Of a stretch of 64,000 nt of DNA, positions 1 to 7,569 are shown piece after piece (the stretch's first letter is position 1; each line of letters starts with the position of its first letter). The stretch comes from Planctomycetota bacterium (GTDB taxonomy: Bacteria > Planctomycetota > PLA2). The stretch spans positions 1-64,000 of the forward strand of contig JAJFFF010000035.1 of NCBI GenBank assembly GCA_021776785.1. Reading direction: 5' to 3'. Both the position numbers and the translations under genes were made by a program. Below the pieces are notes generated by a model. It was given only the letters and a program-made list of their open reading frames with translations, was not told the origin of the DNA and made no database searches.

Positions 1-31
1 GGCATCTTGTGCATTCACCTGAAACGTCCTT

Positions 32-2023
32 TTGGTCAGTATTCGTTTGTGTTGGAAAACAACGAAATACCGGGCAGGAGCGACGTTTCTGGCTATTTGG
101 GGGCGAGGCGCGACACCGAACGCGCTTGATCAGGGACTAGCCGATTGGCTTGCAGAAGTGACAGCGCGAAAGTGCCTATCGTTTTCATTGCCGTGGAAGC
201 CAACGCGCCAAGTGCGTGGCTGCGTTGTCTACGACTCTAAGAAAATCGCTGAGCTAGACGGTCTTCTCGCGAAAAAACTACGCACAAAAACAACGAGCGG
301 CGTCCCCCAGGCGGTTCGCCGTCAACTTGGCGCGCAACCATCGGCGCTCTTTAGCATCAAACAAACGTGGGAAACCAAGGACCCGGACGACTACTCTCTC
401 CAAAAACTGATCGACGAGGCGCCTCTGCTCGCCGCAAATCAGCATTGGCGGCTCACACCCAACTCGGGCGAAGTGTCGGCGGCCATTGCGGCCGAGAGCG
501 CGCGCTCTGGGGTAAAGACGCTTGTGTTTTTTCAATCGATCAAGAACGCGCTGAGCGCCGCCCGGAAAATCACAAAGCGATTGGCTAACGAGCCCGTAAA
601 ACTCACAAGCGAGGAAAACGAGTCTCTCCATGCTGTATGTGATGAACTCGGGGATACGTCTCACACGTTTATGGACTTCTTAGATGGGACACTAAGAGAC
701 AACGCGCTGGTGCATCACGGTCTCCTACTGCGAGAAGAACGACATCTATGCGAATCGCTTTTTCAGCGATCCGACGGAGTTGCCGTTCTGACCGCAACAT
801 CAACGCTTGCACAAGGGATGAACCTTCCAAGCGAACTCGTCCTGATTGCGGAGGACAGCCGTTACGTTCCCGACCAAGGCCGTGCAACCCTAGAGGCGCA
901 AGAGCTTTTGAATGCGGCGGGCCGCGCTGGGCGGGCCGGGAAAAACTCGACCGGTATGGTGCTCGTGATCCCGGGGAACATCGTGTCGGTCGATCTTGAA
1001 TCCTCAAGTATCAGCGGCCACTGGATGCGCCTACAGGAAATTTTCGGTCAGAGCGATCAGTGCCTCGAGATTGACGATCCCCTCTGTGCCATATTGGACC
1101 GCATCGAGTCCGAGCAAGGCAATTCCGGCAGCCTTGAACGCTACTGTGTCGGCCGCATGAGTGGCGGAGACAGCGGCCAAGGGAGCTCGGAACTCGTCAA
1201 AGCGATTGGACGAACGCTGAGTAGTTTTCGCGCGAGAAGAGACGGCGATGAGGAGTGGATCAAAACCAGAACAAGCGCTGCGGTCAGCGCTCTTGAAGAT
1301 GGAGACGAGGAAGACAGCGTCGAAAAACGCGTCGCGTCCGTGACAGGGGTTTCAATATCAGCACTTAGATCGTTGACAAATTTCATGGCGACAAGACCGA
1401 TGCCCGAAGAGGCATCGCCGGGCGTTCTGGTCGATTGGATGTTTGACTGGATGAGCAGCGATGCAAGCGTGCTCTCTCTATTGTTTCGTGACGCCAGTCT
1501 GCGTGACCTGTTCGGCAAACCGTACGGCGACCTACCCGACGATGAAAGTCGTGTTCACTTCGTACTGCCTCGGCTCAGGAAGTATTTGTTGCTGTGGATG
1601 AACGGAGCAACGCTGGCAATAATTGAGGAATCGACCGGAACACCAGCGGATTCGCTGAAGCACTGCATGACGGCGCGCAAATTCGTATTGCGATTCGTGC
1701 CTGAACTGAGTCACATATTTGGACTTCCGGGTCAGATTGTCGCGCTGCGTGATGAAACCGAGGCTCGGCGTTTGGAACTTCGATTGCTTCACGCCTGCGT
1801 GCGCAATGGCTTCATCGAGTTGGGTCAAATCGCACTTCGATCAACCTTGCCTGAAAAACACCGCCATCGAACAGCGGTCCAGTCGCAATTCGCTCGAATT
1901 AGACATCTGCTACCCGAAATCGCGTCTCCCGCTTCTTGGGCTGACGTTGAGGCTCAAGTAGCAACGGCGGTTCGCCTTGATGCGGATAATGGCGAGGAAC
2001 CGCCGCTTCGAGCGGAACTCTGA
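32..2023 (+). CDS. SF2 (Ski2-like) helicase, C-terminal part only
   Basis: The product is the second half of a superfamily II helicase. A PTRQVRG-type segment at about residues 58-64 follows the position where motif III would lie. Motif V (ATSTLAQGMNLP, near residue 255) and motif VI (NAAGRAGRAG, near 292) are clear, followed by about 360 residues of accessory domain. Walker A and DExH motifs are absent because the frame opens only 10 codons after an in-frame TGA at 20-22. The suggested start is a TTG with no Shine-Dalgarno. The few codons between that TGA and the TTG already read like helicase core, so the gene is probably interrupted rather than naturally short. Ski2-like helicases of this kind occur in defence loci such as Hachiman (HamB), but no partner is visible. 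Base composition looks less GC-rich than tyrS downstream, with which its end abuts. Confidence 0.7.
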   Translation: MVSIRLCWKTTKYRAGATFLAIWGRGATPNALDQGLADWLAEVTARKCLSFSLPWKPTRQVRGCVVYDSKKIAELDGLLAKKLRTKTTSGVPQAVRRQLGAQPSALFSIKQTWETKDPDDYSLQKLIDEAPLLAANQHWRLTPNSGEVSAAIAAESARSGVKTLVFFQSIKNALSAARKITKRLANEPVKLTSEENESLHAVCDELGDTSHTFMDFLDGTLRDNALVHHGLLLREERHLCESLFQRSDGVAVLTATSTLAQGMNLPSELVLIAEDSRYVPDQGRATLEAQELLNAAGRAGRAGKNSTGMVLVIPGNIVSVDLESSSISGHWMRLQEIFGQSDQCLEIDDPLCAILDRIESEQGNSGSLERYCVGRMSGGDSGQGSSELVKAIGRTLSSFRARRDGDEEWIKTRTSAAVSALEDGDEEDSVEKRVASVTGVSISALRSLTNFMATRPMPEEASPGVLVDWMFDWMSSDASVLSLLFRDASLRDLFGKPYGDLPDDESRVHFVLPRLRKYLLLWMNGATLAIIEESTGTPADSLKHCMTARKFVLRFVPELSHIFGLPGQIVALRDETEARRLELRLLHACVRNGFIELGQIALRSTLPEKHRHRTAVQSQFARIRHLLPEIASPASWADVEAQVATAVRLDADNGEEPPLRAEL

Positions 2024-2060
2024 GCGCGACGAGTTTCACACACGGATACAATCTTCGGCC

Positions 2061-3239
2061 ATGTCGTGGCGCGAAGAATTCGGGCAACTGGCCCGCACCA
2101 TCGATACCGTTTTTCCGGGCGAGAACGAGCTGGAAGCGAAGCTTGCCCTGGGGCGCCCGCTCCGCGTGAAGTTCGGCATCGACATCACGTCGACCTCGGT
2201 GACGATCGGCAACGAGATTCCGCTGCGCATCCTGGATCGCTTTGCGGAGATGGGCCACGAAGCCACGCTCATCCTCGGCAATTTCACGACACTCGTGGGC
2301 GATCCCACCGGGAAGGATAAGACGCGTCCGGTGCTCACCGCCGAAGACGTGGAGCGAAACGGCCAATCGTGGCTGGACCAGCTCTCGGGCATCATCGATC
2401 TCGAGCGCATGGAGATTCGCCGCAACAGCGAGTGGTTGGCCGCACTCACGCCGCAGGACTTCATCCGCCTGACCGGGCAGCTCACCGTTGCGCAGATGCT
2501 GGAGCGCGAGAGTTTTTCCAAACGCTACCGCGAGCAGTCGCCGATCCATCTGCACGAGTTCTTGTACTGTCTCTTGCAGGGGTACGACTCCGTCGCACTG
2601 CAGTCCGACATCGAACTCGGCGGCACCGACCAGACGTTTAACCTAAACATCGGGCGCATTCTGCAACGGCACGCCGGGCAGGAGCCGCAGGTATGTGTGA
2701 TCAACACGCTGCTGGAAGGCGTGGACGGTCACAAGAAAATGTCGAAGAGTCTGGGCAACGCCATCGGTTTAGACACCGAGCCCAAAGACATGTTCGGCTT
2801 AGCGACGCGCGTCCCCGACGAGATCGTGCGCAAGTACATGGAGCTCGCGACCGACCTGTCGGGCGACGAAATCGACGCGTTGTTAGCCGACGGCAACATC
2901 TGGAAAGCCAAAAAGACGATGGCGGGCGCGATCGTCGCCCGTCACTACGGCGCCGAGATCGCGGTCAAAGAACACCAGGAGTTCGAGCGGATCTTCGCCA
3001 AAAAAGAAACGCCCGACGACATGCCGGACGTAAAGATCGATGCCAACCCGGCAACGCCGGTGGACTGGCTGCGCACAGCATTCGATCTCTCCGGCGGTGA
3101 AGCCAAGCGTCTGATCAAACAGGGTGCCGTGTCCTTAGACGGCGCCAAGATCACGGACGCACAAACTCCGGTCGCGATCGCGGGCGGCGAAGTGCTAAAA
3201 GCCGGCAAACGCAAGTTCGCGCGCCTGACGCTGAGCTGA
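2061..3239 (+). CDS. tyrS: Tyrosyl-tRNA synthetase
   Basis: Cytoplasmic class I synthetase that charges tRNA-Tyr. The 392 residues show the Rossmann core with GNFTTLVGDPTGK, the tyrosine-pocket region QGYDSVALQSDIELGGTDQ, an intact KMSKS loop at 226-230 and a C-terminal S4 RNA-binding domain (about 333-392). The HIGH signature is degenerate: it reads TIGN at 48-51, so both histidines are replaced. The threonine that precedes it in the family (T43 here) is kept. The ATG at 2061 is preferred over upstream in-frame starts that would overlap the helicase gene, because homologues begin near this point. Function is confident from overall similarity. Confidence 0.93.
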   Translation: MSWREEFGQLARTIDTVFPGENELEAKLALGRPLRVKFGIDITSTSVTIGNEIPLRILDRFAEMGHEATLILGNFTTLVGDPTGKDKTRPVLTAEDVERNGQSWLDQLSGIIDLERMEIRRNSEWLAALTPQDFIRLTGQLTVAQMLERESFSKRYREQSPIHLHEFLYCLLQGYDSVALQSDIELGGTDQTFNLNIGRILQRHAGQEPQVCVINTLLEGVDGHKKMSKSLGNAIGLDTEPKDMFGLATRVPDEIVRKYMELATDLSGDEIDALLADGNIWKAKKTMAGAIVARHYGAEIAVKEHQEFERIFAKKETPDDMPDVKIDANPATPVDWLRTAFDLSGGEAKRLIKQGAVSLDGAKITDAQTPVAIAGGEVLKAGKRKFARLTLS

Positions 3240-3277
3240 GCCGCCGGAGGAGCGCCGCTTCCTGCGGGAGGTCTAAC

Positions 3278-3817
3278 GTGAAAAAGAAGTGCGGAACGAT
3301 TTTGCTGGTCACCGCTCTGGGATGCGCGGCCGGGCGCCTCGAACGTGGCGGCTACGAGGACGGAGAATGGGTGAAGAGCCGCGTGCACAGGTTTCGGCAC
3401 GCGGCTTTGAGCCAATCGGAGGACCGCTGGGTCGTGGAGTTGCGGCCAAGCTCGTGCAATGAATTGCTGACTCTCCTCTTCCTCGACGTCGCCCACATTA
3501 ATGCAATCCGAGTCACACTGCCGCGCGACCCGCAGGTCGGCGTCGCGTATCCGATCGGGTTGAGCGACGGAGAAGCCATCGTCGAGGTTAGGGCGTTTCT
3601 AGCGAGAGCACACCGACCGAGATGGGGTACGGTTCAGCTCTCGCGATGGGACCCTAAAAAACCGTACGTCGAAGGGACCTTCGACATACCGGGCGAACGG
3701 CACATATGGACTGTGTATCCGCGAACGGCAAACGACAGGGGGAAGTTTGTCCGAACGCATGTAAAGCTGCGCGCGTGGTTCAAGGCGCCTTGCCGACCCC
3801 GCGCAGACCAGCCTTAA
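3278..3817 (+). CDS. Hypothetical lipoprotein
   Basis: No family recognised. The 179-residue product starts with a short lipoprotein signal (MKKKC...LLVTALGC) whose ALGC lipobox predicts lipidation at Cys16. The rest is soluble, mixed alpha/beta in character and ends in a basic stretch. A GGGAGG-like Shine-Dalgarno (tgcgggaggtct) precedes the ATG. Its stop overlaps the stop of the convergent membrane-protein gene by 4 bases. It lies 38 bases after tyrS and may be read through from it. Confidence 0.6.
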   Translation: MKKKCGTILLVTALGCAAGRLERGGYEDGEWVKSRVHRFRHAALSQSEDRWVVELRPSSCNELLTLLFLDVAHINAIRVTLPRDPQVGVAYPIGLSDGEAIVEVRAFLARAHRPRWGTVQLSRWDPKKPYVEGTFDIPGERHIWTVYPRTANDRGKFVRTHVKLRAWFKAPCRPRADQP

Positions 3818-4803
3818 CCCCGCAGAAGCGCCAACCGATACGCGCGCTGCACCGTGCGGGCCGCGATCAACGCGGCGGCGCCCAGCGCCAACAGCACAAA
3901 CACCAGGTTCAGCAATCCGCCGACGCTGTCCGCTGATGCGCCCAAGCTCTCGCGCGCGCCGCTTAGGTCGACCAGGTTTTTTGTCGCCACGATGCGGAGC
4001 AAGCAGAACAAGCCCGCTGCACCCGCGATGATGTCGAGCGCGAGCGTGTGACGGCGTTCGGCCCACGCGGCGTAGCCGAGTTCGCGCGCGATCGACAATC
4101 CGATCCACACGTTGAACCAAACCAGGTTGTCCGCGATGCCGGGTCCGACCAACGGTACCTGTCGCACGCCGTCGCCGTCGGGCACATACATCGCGAGCAG
4201 GTTGTCGCGCAAGAAATTCACGACGATGAACACGAGCGCCAAAAAGATCGCCACTTCGATGCAGCGCCGCGGCGTGGTCGTGACCCTCAGCGCCGACTGC
4301 GGCACACGGAAAATACGTCCGACCCGCGAAAGAACGGCGTAGGTCGCCAGCACGAGGCCGACGTCGAGAAACAACACGCCGAGCGCGTGCGCGACGAGTT
4401 CGAGTACGTTTTTCGGATCGGCGATGGGGGCGATGCGCAGCGGCGGCACGCCGAGCGAACGGCCTGCCAACGTCGCGCCGACGGCCAAGAAGAAATGAAC
4501 GGCAAACACCGCCATCACATGAAAGACAAACGTGCGCGTTTGATGGGCGGGGATCAACGGCGAGCCGGGCAGCATGGAGCCGCCGACTTCTTCCGGATCG
4601 CCCATCCGCTGCAAGACGTCGTTGACGAGTTCGTCGGTGACGACGCCATCTGCCGTGCGCTCGTCAATGTTTTCCAAAATCGCCGACTCGAGTTCGAGCA
4701 GCGCGTCACGCCGCTTCGACGCCGCGCCGCTCATCGCGGTCGCCGCGGCGTCCAGCCACTTCTGCACAGCCTCGGGCTGCGGGCTTCGATCTACGCTTTT
4801 CAT
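3814..4803 (-). CDS. DUF1700-like integral membrane protein, PadR partner
   Basis: The 329-residue protein has a soluble N-terminal helical domain of about 75 residues, with a segment like the HAAS/DUF1700 family (ENIDERTADGV, then LQRMGDPEEVG). Five to six hydrophobic membrane segments follow, between about residue 90 and the C-terminus. Such proteins are commonly encoded directly downstream of PadR regulators, as here: the ATG overlaps the padR stop (ATGA). They are thought to form a membrane-linked partner or target of the regulator. The substrate or signal cannot be told from sequence. Confidence 0.7.
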   Translation of the reverse strand: MKSVDRSPQPEAVQKWLDAAATAMSGAASKRRDALLELESAILENIDERTADGVVTDELVNDVLQRMGDPEEVGGSMLPGSPLIPAHQTRTFVFHVMAVFAVHFFLAVGATLAGRSLGVPPLRIAPIADPKNVLELVAHALGVLFLDVGLVLATYAVLSRVGRIFRVPQSALRVTTTPRRCIEVAIFLALVFIVVNFLRDNLLAMYVPDGDGVRQVPLVGPGIADNLVWFNVWIGLSIARELGYAAWAERRHTLALDIIAGAAGLFCLLRIVATKNLVDLSGARESLGASADSVGGLLNLVFVLLALGAAALIAARTVQRAYRLALLRG

Positions 4804-5162
4804 TTCGAATTCGCCTCCGCGAGCGCCACTAGGCCGTCGCTCTGAAGGATGACACCGACCGCTTCACTGATCTCGGACCACAGCGCTTCGAGACGCGGCA
4901 ACGCGTCGATTCCATCGTCCGAGAGGCGGTAGTACTTGCGCGGGCGACTGCCCTGCGTGTCCCACTCCGACGTGAGCAAACCCTGTTTTTCCAGGCGCCG
5001 CAGGAGCGGGTAGAGCGTGCCCTCTTCGGTCTCCAATCCCGACGCCGCGAGCACCTTCACGAGTTGATACCCGTAGAGCCGTTCCCGAAGGAGAGAGAGC
5101 GCAGCGATCTGAACGAGGCCTCGCCTCAGTTCTGCGCCGATTTTGTCGAATAGAGAGGACAT
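4800..5162 (-). CDS. PadR-family transcriptional regulator
   Basis: A 120-residue winged-helix regulator. The N-terminal helix ELRRGLVQIAALSLL is followed by the family hallmark GYQLVKVLAASG and the wing EEGTLYPLLRRLEKQGLL, then SRPRKYYRLSDDG and a short C-terminal dimerisation helix. The start at 5162 was chosen because homologues begin a few residues before this helix; an ATG at 5213 would add 17 uncharacteristic residues. It is the first gene of a two-gene unit with the membrane protein downstream. It is divergent from a secreted TPR gene across a region holding an 11-bp inverted repeat, so it probably autoregulates there (inference). Confidence 0.88.
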   Translation of the reverse strand: MSSLFDKIGAELRRGLVQIAALSLLRERLYGYQLVKVLAASGLETEEGTLYPLLRRLEKQGLLTSEWDTQGSRPRKYYRLSDDGIDALPRLEALWSEISEAVGVILQSDGLVALAEANSK

Positions 5163-5232
5163 GGATTCCCGCGTCCATCGATTCGACCGAATGCGACCCC
5201 ATACTTTAGCCATGCCCGATTCCGAGCATGCG

Positions 5233-5260
5233 GCGCGAGGGGGAGAAATCCCCCTTGCGC
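5233..5260. promoter_or_regulatory. Inverted repeat in padR / TPR divergent intergenic region
   Basis: Arms GCGCGAGGGGG and CCCCCTTGCGC (one mismatch in 11) flank a 6-base AT-rich spacer. The repeat lies 71 bases upstream of padR and 48 bases upstream of the divergent TPR gene. That position suits an operator shared by both genes, with PadR the obvious candidate ligand. It could also form a hairpin in either leader RNA. Confidence 0.45.
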
Positions 5261-5307
5261 AGCGCGGTTCCCCGCACGCCAGGGGGGCCGAGCTTACACT
5301 GGGAGGC

Positions 5308-6705
5308 ATGGGAGGAGACCTGCTGGATCCGCGCCGCACCCGGCAACGCACCCGGCAACGCACCCGAAGCGCGAGCGTATCGTTCCGCGCGACGTGGGTC
5401 GTGCTCTGCGCGCTGACGTGGGCCGGCGCCGACCCCGTCCGCGCCGACCAACCCGACCCCGAAACGTCAGCTCAAACGTGGGCTGCGGCGCTGCAGGATC
5501 CCGGCCGCGCGGTGCGCGAGCGCGCCGTCTCCGAGATTCGCGCGGCGGCGGTGACGGACCCCGCGCGTGCGCTGGCGTTGTTTCCCCAATTGGATGCGCG
5601 CGGCCAGGCGCTGTTGCTGCGTGCCGTCGCGAGCGCCGGCACCAAGCGGGCCGCGACGTTGGCGCTGCAGATCGGTGTGACGTGTGACGACAGCGCGTTC
5701 GCCGCGCTCGTCCGCGGACTCGTCGATGGCGGCGCCCGTTCGATCGCCGTGGCTCCGCCCGAGACGATGCCGGCGTCACGCAAGCAAGCGCTTCACGCAC
5801 TCGCTCTGCGCTGGAAAGTCGAACGCGAAATGGCGCGGCTGAAGTCGCTGTCGGGCCTGACGGGCCACTACACCAACCAGTACAAAGCACTCACGGGCCT
5901 CGGTCAGGAGATCTTGCCCATCTTTTTCGCGATGGTTAAAGACAAGGCGTTTCCGCTGCCCGGCGAATCGGCCGCGGGGCGCTACCAGAGCATCCATCCG
6001 TGGATGTTGCGGTACGAAAAATCGGAGTTGCGCACATTGGCCGCGTACGCGTTCGCCGAGCTCACCGACCGCACCAACGTCTATGCGATCGCCCAACTCG
6101 AGGAACTCTTTCGAGACTACTTCAGGCTTCCGCCGGACGAGAAAAATCGCTTCGAACGCGACGGTATCGCTTCCGCGATCGCGTATTCTCTCTTCGATCT
6201 CGGCCATCCGCGCCCCGTCCTGCGCTACATCGACCGGTTGCGCGTGATCGCGAATCGAACGTGGGTCACGCAAGACGTCTTAAACGCGAAGTGGAATCTC
6301 GGCTACGCCTACATCCGCATCGGAAAGACCGAGGAAGGCGCAAAGTGGTACGAGCAATTGATCCGAATCACAAATGCAAACGGGCGCGCTGTAGCGGCGT
6401 ACAACCTTGCGTGCATGTGGTCGAAAGAAGGCGAAGGCCAGCCTTCGAGGCGCCGCAATTTTGAACAGCGGTCCATCGCATGGTTGGAGCGCGCGGTTCA
6501 CGAGTTTGGATATGCCGACTGGATCTGGATGGAGGAGGACAAAGACCTCGACGGGATCCGGCATTTGGCACGCTACAAACGCTTGCTCCAGCACCTCAAA
6601 AAACAGTACCCGGACACGAAGCGGCGCCGCGTTTCCAAAAAACTCGAGGAGTTTTTGGGAGGCAAGGACGACGACGGCGAAGAAAAAGGCGACGACGGCA
6701 AGTAG
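5308..6705 (+). CDS. Secreted TPR protein with end-of-group tail
   Basis: The 465-residue protein has an arginine-rich n-region, a hydrophobic core (TWVVLCALTWAGA) and an ADQ cleavage-like site, so it is probably exported. The centre is helical. Residues of about 330-430 form TPR-like pairs (NAKWNLGYAYIRIGKTEEGA, AVAAYNLACMWSKEG) ending in the WMEEDKDLDGIRHLARYKRLL pattern typical of planctomycete 'TPR end-of-group' proteins. The C-terminus is an acidic/lysine tail. The n-region is encoded by a 12-base tandem repeat (RTRQ repeated). The ATG at 5308 has a GGGAGG upstream, but only one base away, so the exact start is uncertain. It is divergent from padR. Confidence 0.65.
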   Translation: MGGDLLDPRRTRQRTRQRTRSASVSFRATWVVLCALTWAGADPVRADQPDPETSAQTWAAALQDPGRAVRERAVSEIRAAAVTDPARALALFPQLDARGQALLLRAVASAGTKRAATLALQIGVTCDDSAFAALVRGLVDGGARSIAVAPPETMPASRKQALHALALRWKVEREMARLKSLSGLTGHYTNQYKALTGLGQEILPIFFAMVKDKAFPLPGESAAGRYQSIHPWMLRYEKSELRTLAAYAFAELTDRTNVYAIAQLEELFRDYFRLPPDEKNRFERDGIASAIAYSLFDLGHPRPVLRYIDRLRVIANRTWVTQDVLNAKWNLGYAYIRIGKTEEGAKWYEQLIRITNANGRAVAAYNLACMWSKEGEGQPSRRRNFEQRSIAWLERAVHEFGYADWIWMEEDKDLDGIRHLARYKRLLQHLKKQYPDTKRRRVSKKLEEFLGGKDDDGEEKGDDGK

Positions 6706-6708
6706 TCG

Positions 6709-7566
6709 CTACGGCGCTTTTTTGGGGAGCGCGCAGAGGATCAGAAACGTCGCCGCGCCCGCCGCGCCCACGCCGATCAACCCGTGGTTGGCCCCGGCCG
6801 CCAGCAAAACCGCCCCATGCACCACAAAAATCGCGAGCAGCGAGCGAAACACGTACTTTTGGGCCGCGCCGCGATCGGCCACGCGCAACGCGGGGCCTAC
6901 CGCCACGCCGAGGAGTACGGCGGGAACGAGCATCCACATCGCCTGCGTGACATCGACCGCGAGAAACGCGAGTGCGACAAACGCGACAAGCTGACCGAGA
7001 TACGCGAGGAACAACGTGAACTTGAGCGTTGGCTGTTGTTCAAAGTCCTCAGCGAGACTCGCGCCGGAGACCGCTGCGATGTAGATCGCGTAGCCGCCGG
7101 CGAACAGCCAACCGTACGTGGGGATGCCCCCGGTGACCGCGATAAACCCGAACAAAACATTGGCCCCGCGCGCCGACGCCATCGCCATGACATTGGCCGG
7201 AAAAAACGACTTGCAGACGAGGTTGTACGCCGACGCGCACACAACGACCGCAAGCGCCGCGACCCACGCACCTGCGTACGCGCCCAACCCCACACCGGCC
7301 GCGAAAAGACCCAGCATGAGCAGCCGCGTCGGGCCGCGCAGCTCGGGATGTTGCACGAGCGGGCGGTCGGGATTCACCGTCTGATCGCGCTTGCGATCCA
7401 CAAGATCGTTTTGCGCCATTCCGCCCGCGTAGATGCACACCGACGCGCCCGTCGCCGCGGCCAACGTCCACGTGGGGGCGGCGCCCGCAAGCGCGGCCGC
7501 CGTAAGCACATCCGCCGCCGCGGTCGGCGCGAGAGCCGGCCGCAGGATCTTTACGATCGGGTGCAT
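6709..7566 (-). CDS. UbiA-family prenyltransferase
   Basis: A polytopic membrane protein of 285 residues with the first aspartate-rich motif NDLVDRKRD at 53-61, which binds the Mg-prenyl diphosphate. The second Asp motif is weak (AEDFEQQ region). About eight hydrophobic segments are visible. Members attach prenyl chains to aromatic or lipid-like acceptors (quinones, hemes, chlorophylls). The acceptor cannot be assigned here, and EboC-like relatives are another possibility. The ATG at 7566 is preferred to a GTG one codon earlier that abuts the rseP stop. Co-directional with dxr and rseP, which fits an isoprenoid/membrane theme. Confidence 0.8.
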   Translation of the reverse strand: MHPIVKILRPALAPTAAADVLTAAALAGAAPTWTLAAATGASVCIYAGGMAQNDLVDRKRDQTVNPDRPLVQHPELRGPTRLLMLGLFAAGVGLGAYAGAWVAALAVVVCASAYNLVCKSFFPANVMAMASARGANVLFGFIAVTGGIPTYGWLFAGGYAIYIAAVSGASLAEDFEQQPTLKFTLFLAYLGQLVAFVALAFLAVDVTQAMWMLVPAVLLGVAVGPALRVADRGAAQKYVFRSLLAIFVVHGAVLLAAGANHGLIGVGAAGAATFLILCALPKKAP

Positions 7567-7569
7567 CAC

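Noticed and set aside
5339-5370. 12-base tandem repeat in the TPR gene signal peptide
   Set aside because: Only about two and a half units within a coding n-region; likely replication slippage without further meaning.
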